From: Paraspadella gotoi
Taxonomy: Eukaryota; Chaetognatha
Assembly: GCA_051294375.1 (NCBI GenBank)
Contig: CM119265.1
Coordinates: 5,138,355-5,202,354 of the forward strand
DNA length: 64,000 nucleotides
Reading direction: 5' to 3'
Below the pieces are notes generated by a model. The model was not told the origin of the DNA. It saw only the letters and a list, made by a program, of their open reading frames with translations, and made no database searches. A program made the translations under genes and the position numbers. The stretch's first letter is position 1; every line of letters starts with the position of its first letter. Below are positions 24,727-36,337 of the stretch, in pieces.

Positions 24727-24822
<96 letters not shown>
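24720..24822 (+). repeat. (GA)n microsatellite in left arm
   Basis: About 100 bases of GA with a few GAA interruptions. The inverted copy at 33670-33715 is less than half as long, so this tract differs most between arms. Confidence 0.9.
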
Positions 24823-24823
<1 letters not shown>

Positions 24824-25828
24824 GGAAGCCCTCAATGATCGGAGAGGCTCTTTTGTTATTTCCAAAAGTCATTTTCGTCTATGGCCTGATGACGCTTTTG
24901 ACAAGAGAGGGATGCCACCGATTTCTATTGGTCCAAGTCTTTTCAAGGGAGCAATGAGCGTGTGACCGATGAGCAGTGAACAATGAGCAATGACCATGAG
25001 CACCCACATCGTTGCGTAAAAGTATCAAAACGAACTTGATCCTGATCGTCGATAAACCAGAAATTCCTCTCATTGGCCCCTTCATCACCAACCGCCATCC
25101 TTATCCCATCCTGAACTGATTGTCGAGATCCTACTTAATTTCCGTCTCTTCGTCCACGCTCGCCGCGAGCTTCTAACCCGCGCTTGCAAACAACCGGCGA
25201 CTTACCCTGAATCTTACCTCTAACCGCAGCCTTACCTTTTGGACGGTAATCCCCCGTGTCGAAGCCCGAAGGTAAATGAGTTGGTGATGGTGTCAGGCGT
25301 TCAGCGTCAGGCAACGGGCGTCAGGCGTCAGGCGGCCTAACGTCGGTCTTGCATGAATGAGGTTTACTTCAGCCACTAATAGTTCCCGGCCTTCATCTTT
25401 TTTTCTATGCGGCTCTGGAATAGCGGGCTCCTCAAGCAACAATTTTTTGTCTCAGTTCAAATAAATGGTGGTCTCTCTGATCTTAGAAAACGTAACTTTG
25501 GCCAATTTGTATTTGTTATCATTATTAAAAACCTTTTTCTCATCGCCACATAATTAAAGCTAATAACTGGCTTTATAAGCAGAGAAAAATCCTTGCGGCA
25601 TTAAATGAAAACTCGTTTTCTCGTTTCCTGTCTCGCCATCTTTCACTCTTTGCGAAACAAATGGTCTATCCGACATCGTCATAATTTTCTTTTCTTTTTT
25701 TTTTGTTGAAAAATTAATTATCCCCTCAACCTGCGGTGTTCGCCCGCGCGCGCTGACTAGATGGGCGCTTATCCCGCTCAACATTCTCCGTCACCATGGA
25801 CGGCTGTAGACACTACATCATTTTAAAC

Positions 25829-26350
25829 TCAGTTTATACTCATACAGTCATGCAGTCGCGCCAGTCTTTTTAACCGTAATATCCATAAGAGCATCATGAC
25901 TATTAATGTTGATTGTATGGCAACAGCCGGGTAGCCTGTGATGCCCATTGGGATGGGGCATCTCACTGTTGGCTTTGGGGGGCTTCCGACCCTCAGTGAC
26001 GCTCCAGTCACTGGCGCGGTTACCCTAGGACGGTCTTGCTTTGCCAACGCAGAGGGAAGTCGTTAGGACTGTGGATGGAACACTACGCCTGGGATGGTGT
26101 GTTCCCCCTCTGAGCCAATGTATTTGGCTGAAGGATGGAAGACGTGAGGCGGTGTGAATATACCGCCACAGTTGTACCAATACATATAAAAGTGAGAACG
26201 GCAATAACAAGCGCCTTCCTTTTCAACAACGACAACAACGACGACAACAACGACCATCGTCCTCCGCCGACCCTCTTTTTCTTCTTCGGGATTTTGGGTC
26301 CAAAGGGTCATCTCCTTTTCTTCGGCGCGATCCATTGTCCGACGACTGAT
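25829..26350 (-). other. Moderately complex segment with short open frames, left arm
   Basis: The minus strand has several adjacent open frames with non-repetitive composition, including one of 72 codons ending at 25829 that contains TVRCPIPMGITG and AVAIQSTLIV. The equivalent plus-strand frame in the right arm (32460-32678) keeps most of these residues. I do not recognise a family, and frames shift between arms. It could be a decayed retroelement 3' end or a real short gene; I cannot tell. Confidence 0.25.
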
Positions 26351-26983
26351 TACTTCGTAACGACCCGAAGAAGCCCCCCCTGTGCCCCCCCCCCTCTTTG
26401 GAAGGGCCAATGCTGGTGCTTTACCCGAAAAAAGTCCTTTTTTTTCTACCCCGTGGCGAATTCCTTTCCAACCACTCCTCACAACCTCTTCACATCCATC
26501 CCTACCCGTCCAGCTGCAACCCCTTCCCCTCCAACAACCACGGGCCCCATTAGCCCGAAAAAGGAAGACCCGGCCCAAACTGGGCTTTTTCGGGAAGGAA
26601 AGAAAGAAGCGACTGGAGGGGAGCAGGGGGGCGGAGGAAGAAGAGAAAGGAATCGGGTCGAAGGGAACGAATAAAAAACTCGCCTTTCTTTTCTTATCTC
26701 CGGGGTTTTTTTTTCTTTCTCTTATTTTCCTTTTTCTCAACTCAGTCGGTTTTTTTTTTCGCCATTTTGTTTGTTTTTTTTGTTTATTTTAGTATTTTTC
26801 AGTGTACAAATATAAAATTACGCTATGTACAGCGTGAAAACTTTCAAAACGGTATCTGTATCGTACGCATATAACCCCAGCTCTCCGCACTTTCCCCAGC
26901 ACAAATCCACAACCACTCTCGAACCACTTCATATGCCACAAAGCGAGCGACTCTCACGCGCACCTGGGTCCCTCTCTCGGGAC

Positions 26984-26985
26984 GA

Positions 26986-27019
<34 letters not shown>
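26984..27019 (+). repeat. (GAC)12 trinucleotide tract
   Basis: Pure GAC repeat after GACGAT; read as poly-Asp in one plus-strand frame. The inverted (GTC)n partner is at ~31480-31519. Confidence 0.9.
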
Positions 27020-27273
27020 AACTTTGACGGAGACGAAAAAAAAAAATATACGACGCCGATGACAAGAACGAGCAAGAAAAAAAATCCCGGGGAAATTCAA
27101 AACGGATCATCGACGATAAACAAAAGGCTGTGGCTTTATCCACTCCCTTGGGGTGTGGAGGGATGGAGGAGGGGGAGTGTGGGAGTAGACGGGAGTGGGA
27201 TGTGGAAGAGACGAGATCTGGGGGGAAGGAGGAATATATATGTGTAAAATAATGCTAAGAAAGTAGAAGAGAA

Positions 27274-27345
<72 letters not shown>

Positions 27346-28293
27346 GAGTAATGTGGTTCAGATTCGCTCGAGGTCGTAGGCGAGGATGTTCTGGTCTTAA
27401 GAGTGGTTTGATGAATCGATAAAGTGGGGAAAGGTTGGATGGTTTGAGACAGAGGTGTGGACTGTGGAGTGATGTTTAAAGGGGGGGGTGAAATGGGCTA
27501 AAGTTTAGGAACTAAAAAAGAAAAAAAAAAAAGAAGTTGGGGGGTTGGAATCAAGTTGGGGGGGGGTTGGAATCAATTTCGTCGCGGAAGCCGAAGGCGA
27601 AGGAACCGACGAAATTTAATCTCCTCTAGAATCGAGATTCCGTCGAGAAAAAAAATACGGGGTAAAAGAGAAAAAAAAAAAACCGAAGATTGCGAGGAAC
27701 AAAAGAGGAAGAAGGAAAAGAGAAAGGAGGTTGGTTATTGGGGACGGGGGGCTGGGGGATCTGGAGGCCACTCCGGAAGCGGAGAAGAAAGAAAATTTCG
27801 GTAAAGAGAGCGGACGAAAGAGCGGAAGCGGAAAAAAGGCGAAGCGGAAGCGATGCCACTCGATTCGACGGGACGGAAAATGTAGCTCGGTTCCTTCGTT
27901 TAAAAAAAAAAAAAATGGCGGCTTTTATGTTCGAATTTAGGGTGAGATTAAAATTTTAATTATTTCACTATGCGCGAGGTTTTTTTTTTTAAAGAGATTA
28001 AAACGCGTGACCCTGGAAAGGGAGGTTGGAAACGGGCGGAGCCGTGCTCGGTGAACCGCGTCACATGGCGCCGAAGTTACGTCGAAGGTTGGCATAGACT
28101 TTTTTTTCTAAAAGCGCCTCTATTAAAGCGAAAGCCAAGCTCTTTTATTTTAATCGTTTAAAACTACTGTTTTAATTTGAGCCGCCTCGACAATAAGATT
28201 TTTTCATTCCTTATTGGCTAACTTTTAAGACATTTCAAACACTTTTATTAAAAGTCGGTTGAATTTGGGTAACAGCGAAGGACGAAACTGGAC

Positions 28294-28301
28294 GAGGCAT
28301 G
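28294..28301. other. Target-site duplication of E2 (left), GAGGCATG
   Basis: Perfect 8-base match to 30077-30084 on the other side of E2. Confidence 0.85.
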
Positions 28302-29065
28302 TAAGGGGTGAACTTAGGTAATATTTTGCCTGATTAACTGAGCAAAGTGTTTCTGAAATTGCCTAGGTAAAGAAATGATTTTCTTAATAAAATATAGGCA
28401 ATTTATGAATCAAAATATTTTGCTTATATTTATTTTTAAAGATAAATAAAACAATATATTTTCTTTTATTGTTTTAATTTCGTTATCAACTATATTTTCA
28501 ATTTGTTATTACTATATTTTAAGCCCAAAAATACTTTTCCTAGATGGTATGAAATATGATTATCAATAGTAGCATGGCATTAAGTCTGTAATCTACTTGG
28601 CTACTACCAGAACCAGAACCAATAAAATTATTAAGGAAGATTAATTAATTGATATTAATTAATTAATTCATTAATTAACAGATAGTAAAGAAATTAGTAA
28701 TAACAATGAGGATGCATACATTTAAAGAGATTTGCAATGTACGTAATTCAGTTGTATCCTGATATGATTGACAAGATTAAAACCTCGATCAAAGATGATG
28801 TAACAATGTACCCAAGACTCAAGTCGCCCATAAATATTTTGTATCTTATTAAAAATGGCAAAGCTAACTAGAATTCTATGCAAAATATGGATATGGATTA
28901 CTCAATACCTCCCAAGCTGATTATATTAAAAAATTCGAGCTCAATATAGAAAAGTAAATATCCTATGGATATAATTTTCAAATATTGTGTTGTTTCTTAC
29001 TTTCGTTGTGTTTTTAAGATTTGGAGAGAAAAAGAATTTCTTAACAACAACGACTTTTATTATGA

Positions 29066-29108
29066 TTAAACATACATGTTTCGACTTAATTTGCAAATCT
29101 TCATCAGT
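29066..29108 (-). ncRNA. Hammerhead-ribozyme-like motif in E2 (left arm)
   Basis: Minus strand: CTGATGA (complement of 29101-29107), stem II GATTT/AAGTC, GAAA, ACATGTA. Stem I has six contiguous pairs (TAAGCA with TGTTTA) directly beside the core, and further discontinuous pairs outside. All invariant core positions are present. Confidence 0.75.
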
Positions 29109-29503
29109 GCTTATTTAATTTTGATAATACATAATTTTTTGTTTCACAAGTAAACAGTGAGAAGGATGGAGGGAAAGAGAGAGAGAGAGAGAAATAAATG
29201 TTTCTAACAAGAAATAAAAAAAAGGACAGTGGTCAGTTTTGAGGATAGGGTAAGTTTGAGCAGAGAGAGAGAAGGTGGTGAAAAGAAATTAGAATTTGGC
29301 AGAGAGAGAGAGAGAGAAAGATGCAGAGGTCAACAATTAGATCAATACATTATACATCTTATACATCTTATACATTATTCATCTTTCTTTCTCTCTGCCA
29401 AATTTCAATTTCTTTTCCTCACCACCTTCTTTCTCTCTGCTCAAACTTACCCTATCCTCAAAGCTGACCACTGTCATTTTTTTAATTCTTTGTTGGAAAC
29501 ATT

Positions 29504-29543
<40 letters not shown>

Positions 29544-29611
29544 CATCCCTTTCACTGTTTACTTGTGAAACAAATAATTATGTACTATCAAAACTAAATT
29601 TAGCTTACAGA

Positions 29612-29650
29612 CTGATAAAGACTTGCAAATTAAATCAAAACATGTATGTT
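29612..29650 (+). ncRNA. Degenerate hammerhead-like motif in E2 (right arm)
   Basis: Core CTGATAA and AAAACATGTA; two invariant G positions are replaced by A, as in E1. The inverted partner at 29066-29108 is intact. Confidence 0.5.
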
Positions 29651-30084
29651 TAATCATAATAAAAAACATTGTTGTTAAATTTTTTTTTCTAAAAATCCAA
29701 AAAAGTTTTCCTTCTATTTTTTCATCATTAACAAAGATTTTAACTCAAAATAAAAAATTGAATTTCAATGTTGAGCAAATTAAAGTTTTATATTTGATAA
29801 AGATTTTGTTTAAAATTAATACCGAAAAATATCCTATTTTGTAATTTTTTTAATTTTAAATTTAATTTAATATTATTGGTTTTAAATTATTGAAGAAAAT
29901 ATTTTCCCTTTTAAAATCTTAGCAAATTAGATCATAAGTTTGTCAGTTATATCTTAGTTTTAAAGCTCCTTTCCTCAATTAAAAATTGCCTACTTTTATT
30001 CAGTTAACTACTAGGTAAACCAAAAAATTGTCTATTACCTATTTAAGAAAAAAATTTTGCCTAAGTTCACCCCTTAGAGGCATG

Positions 30085-30132
30085 ATTTTTTTGTTCATCT
30101 TACGAGTACAACATTATCGTTATCATTATTAT
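30085..30132. other. Junction DNA between E2 and the right palindrome arm
   Basis: 48 bases with ATTATCGTTATCATTATTAT, similar to the (GATAAT)-rich DNA left of E1 at ~22998-23030. At 30133 the sequence switches to the inverted copy of the E2 left end, so the duplicated block was copied with ~37 bases of the element attached. Confidence 0.6.
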
Positions 30133-31481
30133 GTTAATCAGGCAAAATATTACCTAAGTTCACCCCTTACATGCCTCGTCCAGTTTCGTCCTTCGCTGTT
30201 ACCCAAATTCAACCGACTTTTAATAAAAGTGTTTGAAATGTCTTAAAAGTTAGCCAATAAGGAATGAAAAAATCTTATTGTCGAGGCGGCTCAAATTAAA
30301 ACAGTAGTTTTAAACGATTAAAATAAAAGAGCTTGGCTTTCGCTTTAATAGAGGCGCTTTTAGAAAAAAAAGTCTATGCCAACCTTCGACGTAACTTCGG
30401 CGCCATGTGACGCGGTTCACCGAGCACGGCTCCGCCCGTTTCCAACCTCCCTTTCCAGGGTCACGCGTTTTAATCTCTTTAAAAAAAAAAAACCTCGCGC
30501 ATAGTGAAATAATTAAAATTTTAATCTCACCCTAAATTCGAACATAAAAGCGCCCATTTTTTTTTTTTTTTAAACGAAGGAACCGAGCTACATTTTCCGT
30601 CCCGTCGAATCGAGTGGCATCGCTTCCGCTTCGCCTTTTTTCCGCTTCCGCTCTTTCGCTTCCGCTCTCTTTACCGAAATTTTCTTTCTTCTCCGCTTCC
30701 GGAGTGGCCTCCAGACTCCCCAGCCCCCCGTCCCCAATAACCAACCTCCTTTCTCTTTTCCTTCTTCCTCTTTTGTTCCTCGCAATCTTCGGGTTTTTTT
30801 TTCTCTTTTACCCCGTATTTTTTTTTCTCGACGGAATCTCGATTCTAGAGGAGATTAAATTTCGTCGGTTCCTTCGCCTTCGGCTTCCGCGACGAAATTG
30901 ATTCCAACCCCCCCCAACTTGATTCCAACCCCCCCAACTTCTTTTTTTTTTTTCTTTTTAGTTCCTAAACTTTAGCCCATTTCACCCCCCCCTTTAAACA
31001 TCACTCCCACAGTCCACACCTCTGTCTCAAACCATCCAACCTTTCCCCACTTTATCGATTCATCAAACCATCTTAAGACCAGAACATCCTCGCCCTACGA
31101 CCTCGAGCGAATCTGAACCACCATTACTCATGACTCCTTCATCTCTCTCTCTCTCCTCTCTCCCCCCTCTCTCTCTTCTCTCTCTCTCTCTGCTCTCTCT
31201 CTCCTCTCTTTTTTCCTTTCCTTCCTCTACTTTCTTAGCATTATTTTACACATATATATTCCTCCTTCCCCCAGATCTCGTCTCTTCACATCCCACTCCC
31301 GTCTACTCCCCACACTCCCCCTCCTCAGCCGTGCATCCCTCCACACCCCCAAGGGAGTGGATAAAGCACCAGCCTTTTGTTTATCGTCGATGATCCGTTT
31401 TGAATTTCCCCGGGATTTTTTTTTCTTGCTCGTTCTTGTCATCGGCGTCGTATATTTTTTTTTTTCGTCTCCGTCAAAGTT

Positions 31482-31515
<34 letters not shown>

Positions 31516-33665
31516 TCGTCCCGAGAGAGGGACCCAGGTGCGCGTGAGAGTCGCTCGCTTTGTGGCATCGAAGTGGTTCGAGAGTGGTTGTGGATTTGTG
31601 CTGGGGAAAGTGCGGAGAGCTGGGGTTATATGCGTACGATACAGATACCGTTTTGAAAGTTTTCACGCTGTACATAGCGTAATTTTATTTGTACACTGAA
31701 AAATACTAAAATAAACCAAAAAAACAAACAAAATGGCGAAAAAAAAACCGACTGAGTTGAGAAAAAGGAAAAATAAGAGAAAGAAAAAAAAACCCCGGAG
31801 ATAAGAAAAGAAAGGCGAGTTTTTTATTCGTTCCCCTTCGACCCGATTCCTTTCTCTTCTTCCTCCGCCCCCCTGCTCCCCTCCAGTCGCTTCTTTCTTT
31901 CCTTCCCGAAAAAAGCCCAGTTTGGGCCGGGTCTTCCTTTTTCGGGGCTAATGGGGCCCGTGGTTGTTGGGGGGGAAAGGGGTTGCAGCTGGACGGGTAG
32001 GGATGGATGTGAAGAGGTTGTGAGGAGTTGGTTGGAAAGGAATTCGCCACGGGGTAGAAAAAAAAGGACTTTTTCGGGGTAAAGCACCAGCATTGGCCCT
32101 TCCAAAGAGGGGGGGGGCACAGGGGGGGCGCTTCTTCGGGGTCGTTACGAAGTAATCAGTCGTCGGACAATGGATCCGCGCCGAAGAAAAGGAGATGACC
32201 CTTTGGACCCAAAATCCCGAAGAAGAAAAAGAGGGTCGGCGGAGGGACGATGGTCGTTGTTGTCGTCGTTGTTGTCGTTGTTGAAAAGGAAGGCGCTTGT
32301 TATTGCCGTTCTCACTTTTATATGTATTGGTACAACTGTGGCGGTATATTCACACCGCCTCACGTCTACCATCCTTCAGCCAAATACATTGGCTCAGAGG
32401 GGGAACACACCATCCCAGGCGTAGTGTTCCATCCACAGTCCTAACGACTTCCCTCTGCGTTGGCAAAGCAAGACCGTCCTAGGGTAACCGCGCCAGTGAC
32501 TGGAGGCGTCACTGAGGGTCGGAAGCCCCCAAAGCCAACAGTGAGATGCCCCATCCCAATGGGCATCACAGGCAACCCGGCTGTTGCCATACAATCAACA
32601 TTAATAGTCATTGATGCTCTTATGGATATTACGTTAAAAAGACTGGCGCGACTGCATGACTGTATGAGTATAAACTGAGTTTAAAATGATGTAGTGTCTA
32701 CAGCCGGTCCATGGTGACGGAGAATGTTGAGCGGGATAAGCGCCATCTAGTCAGCGCGCGCGGGCGAACACCGCAGGTTGAGGGGATAATTAATTTTTCA
32801 ACAAAAAAAAAAAAAAGAAAATTATGACGATGTCGGATAGACCATTTGTTTCGCAAAGAGTGAAAGATGGCGAGACAGGAAACGAGAAAACGAGTTTTCA
32901 ATTTAATGCCGCAAGGATTTTTCTCTGCATATAAAGCCAGTTATTAGCTTTTAATTATGTGGCGATGAGAAAAAGGTTTTTAATAATGATAACAAATACA
33001 AATTGTGCAACGTTACGTTTTCTAAGATCAGAGAGACCACCATTTATTTGAACTGAGACAAAAAATTGTTGCTTGAAGGAGGCCCGCTATTCCAGAGCCG
33101 CATAGAAAAAAAGATGAAGGCCGGGAACTATTAGTGGCTGAAGTAAACCTCATTCATGCAAGACCGACGTTGCGGCCGCCTGACGCCTGACGCCCGTTGC
33201 CTGACGCTGAACGCCTGACACCATCACCAACTCATTTACCTTCGGGCTTCGACACGGGGGATTACCGTCCAAAAGGTAAGGCTGCGGTTAGAGGTAAGAT
33301 TCAGGGTAAGTCGCCGGTTGTTTGCAAGCGCGGGTTCAGAAGCGTGGGACGAAGAGACAGTAAGTTAGGATCTCGACAATCAGTTCAGGATGGGATAAGG
33401 ATGGCGGTTGGTGATGAAGGGGCCAATGAGAGGAATTTCTGGTTTTATCGACGATCAGGATCAAGTTCGTTTTGATACTTTTACGCAACGATGTTGGGTG
33501 CTCAATGCTCATTGCTCATTGTTCACTGCTCATCGGTCACAGCTCATTGCTCCCTTGAAAAGACTTGGACCAATAGTGGCATCCCTCTCTTGTCAAAAGC
33601 GTCATCATGCCATAGACGAAAATGACTTTTGGAAATAACAAAAGAGCTCTCCGATCATTGAGGGC

Positions 33666-33717
<52 letters not shown>

Positions 33718-33804
33718 TCCAGCTCATGCCTCCCTGGGAAGATTAGTTTTCGGACCGAAGGCGGATTTAGGGTAAGTTTAGTCAGTAAAGTTGAGGCCTC
33801 GCTT
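30133..33804 (-). repeat. Right arm of large palindrome (~3.7 kb)
   Basis: Inverted copy of 24631-28338, ending AGTTGAGGCCTCGCTT. It has (GTC)n at ~31480-31519, a CT tract (31135-31210), the complex segment at ~32170-32700, (GCCTGAC)-like heptamers at 33177-33223, and a CT tract at 33670-33715. Open frames are mirror images of those in the left arm, with frame changes at indels. Confidence 0.85.
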
Positions 33805-34499
33805 CAAATAAACCCCTCACCCTTTGTGTAGACGGGTTTCGCGAAGAAGAAGACGACGACGATAATGACGACGATGAAGACGACGACGACGACGATTAGG
33901 CCAAAGACGCGAGTGATGATGAATCGAGAGATTCATTCCGAATAAAAAAAATAGGTAAGAATGGTTCCGATGACAATGGTGGGGTAAGATGATTGCAGTA
34001 CTGAAAGGCGGCTGTGGTATGGGGTTCACATGCTTCAGGTTTTGGTTAAAAATTCGTACAAGTTATAAATACTAATAATAACGTTTCTCAAAAAGTGTGG
34101 AAGCGATTTCCTTTGTGTGGAAAAATTGAAAAATAATTTAAAAATAACTCTCATGATATTTATATTATAACCCATTTTTTAAACCATGAAAAGGCATACA
34201 GGGAACTGCTATCAAATATAAATTATTCAAACTTTGTTAAAACGTTTGATTATTGCATTCACCCCATGATCAAACACTCTCCAGGTCTTCGCCTCCCTGA
34301 CTCCATGAAAAATCGTCTCTTCTACGACTCGGAATTGTGAAGAAGAAGAGGAAGAGGAGGAAGAGGAGGATGAGCCAAAGGAGGGCAACGAGGAAGAGAA
34401 GGAGGACAATGGGGAGAGGAGGGAGATTCACAGAGTTCGAAGTCCTAATTGTTCCAGGATGGATGTTGGGCTATAATGAAGCCCCCTTCTTCTTTTTAC

Positions 34500-34554
<55 letters not shown>

Positions 34555-34803
34555 GTGACGCGGGTAGAGCAGGAAGGATGAAATATGTAGACTGGGAGTC
34601 GGTGTTTGTCCGCGAATTCTTGATGGGACTTATGTGGGGGAAGAGATAGAGAGGGAGTTAGAGAGAGGGAGAGAGAGAGAGAGAGGGAGAGAGTGAGAGA
34701 GAAAGCGCGCTCGACCGACACAAATGACGTAACTAATAATAACCTATGCAAAATGCATACAAAATTCTACGACATCTGTTCTTGCGTGAGAGTACACTGT
34801 ACA
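33805..34803. other. Non-coding DNA after the large palindrome
   Basis: An interrupted (GAC/GAT)n block lies at ~33846-33897, CT and GA tracts at 34506-34552 and 34662-34702, and AT-rich DNA between. No gene seen. Confidence 0.5.
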
Positions 34804-35115
34804 GTAGAGCGTAGTGAAAGTTACATACAAAAATTATAAATGTCATTTGTGAACAACATACCATCAGTGAACATTAATTTTAAAAAAAATAATTTTATGT
34901 TCTTCAATTTTCGCGGTAGGTTATATTTATATATAATCATATCTCTTAATAAAGATCGAAAATTTTAAAATAGGCTTTCTAAATTTGATTGCAAGATTGA
35001 ATTCTCGTCAAAAGTTGATCAAAGGAAAATATATATATAATATAAATCATTTTTAAAAAATTATTTCATTAAGTGGGTTAAAATTCGTTGCTCACTTTTA
35101 AGAATTTTAATTAGT
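34804..35115. mobile_element. Uninterrupted relic of the first hAT-like family
   Basis: TAGAGCGTAGTGAAAGTTAC, then GAACAACATACCATCAGTG, then the interior ending CATTAAGTGGGT and TTTTAAGAATTTTAATTA. The order matches the reverse complement of the right and left halves of 11739-15909 without the Penelope insert. It shows that the parent element is only ~0.3-0.6 kb. The right terminus is eroded and I see no clear target duplication. Confidence 0.6.
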
Positions 35116-35456
35116 TAATAATAAGTATTGTTTAATGTCAGGTTACGGAATGTGGATTTTGTGGTCTTTGTGTGAACGATTTGAACGACGAGGGAGAAAG
35201 AAAGAAAAAGAAAAGGAAGAGAGAAAAAAAAAAAAAAAAAAGATGGAAAAAAGATTCTCCGATGTCGAGCGAAATGAAAAAAAGGTAAAATTGAAGATGG
35301 ATGATGTAAATAATGGCTTGCCGGGATAATATATACGGGGAAGGGAAAACGGGTAGGGTAAGGAGGGAGGAAATGGTTGGAGGCAGGGTGAGGGGTGAGG
35401 GGGAGGAGAAGAGAGAAGTGGGTGAATGGTGATGCTGAGGAAGGAGAGAGAGGGGG

Positions 35457-35561
<105 letters not shown>

Positions 35562-35978
35562 TAAAGAGTGAGTAATGTGACGTGGGAGAGATGAGTAGAG
35601 ATGGGTTATCTCATTGGGGCGACGGAAGGGAGACGGTGAAACAGATATGAGCATGAAAAGTTTAAATGAGGGAATCGAAAATTTAGAGAGAGAGAGAGAT
35701 GTAGAAGAAAGAAAGAGACTGAGAGAGAATAGAAAAAAGGGAAGAGAGAAAACAAGAACAACGAGAGAGAGAGAGAGAAGGACAGACACAGGGAAAAAAG
35801 ATAGAGACAGAGAGGAAAAAGCGCTGAGAGCTCGAAGAAAAATAGAAGGCAGCGATGGGGTAGCGAGCCAAAATGATTCTCCGTTGGGAAGAGAGAGAAA
35901 AAAAAGAGTAATAATTCCCCGTCGAAGCCGCGGTAAAATAATGGAATAAATTAAAAGGTTAAAACTGACACACGAGAA

Positions 35979-36065
<87 letters not shown>

Positions 36066-36206
36066 TTTAGGATGAGAGGGAAATTGAATTTTGCTTTACC
36101 TGATTGGTCGCCGAGCCGTGAAAAAGGGTAAAAAAAGAAAAAAAATATTATTAACTGTTTTACAAACGCGTGACGAATTGATGGAAAAGAATATAGGCTA
36201 AAACAA

Positions 36207-36337
<131 letters not shown>

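Larger units (their letters stand above)
24631..28338 (+). repeat. Left arm of large palindrome (~3.7 kb)
   Basis: Reverse complement of 30133-33804. The outer end is AAGCGAGGCCTCAACTTTA; the inner end runs through the target duplication and the first ~37 bases of E2. Contents in order: a GA tract (24720-24822), heptamer-rich DNA (24953-25003 and 25291-25345), a moderately complex segment (25800-26350), (GAC)n at 26984-27019, a GA tract (27271-27343), and purine-rich DNA. No protein family is recognised. Differences from the other arm are mostly small indels, concentrated in the GA tracts. Confidence 0.85.
28302..30076. mobile_element. Composite element E2: hAT-like shell carrying an inverted pair of hammerhead-bearing repeats
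   Basis: The left terminus TAAGGGGTGAACTTAGG and the right terminus (reverse complement TAAGGGGTGAACTTAGG) are inverted repeats, flanked by the perfect 8-base duplication GAGGCATG. Sub-terminal words of the TAGG(T/C)AA type recur at both ends. The 1,775 bases are AT-rich and have no coding sequence for a transposase. Inside are ~300-base inverted arms (29034-29325 and 29379-29682) with GA/CT tracts and outward-facing hammerhead-like motifs, the organisation seen in the Penelope-like element at 12209-15762 but without reverse transcriptase or endonuclease. The whole is non-autonomous twice over. Superfamily hAT is inferred from the duplication length. Confidence 0.75.

Noticed and set aside
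25291-25345. Regular short repeats considered as a CRISPR array
   Set aside because: Units are 7 bases without spacers of constant length, in a eukaryotic context.
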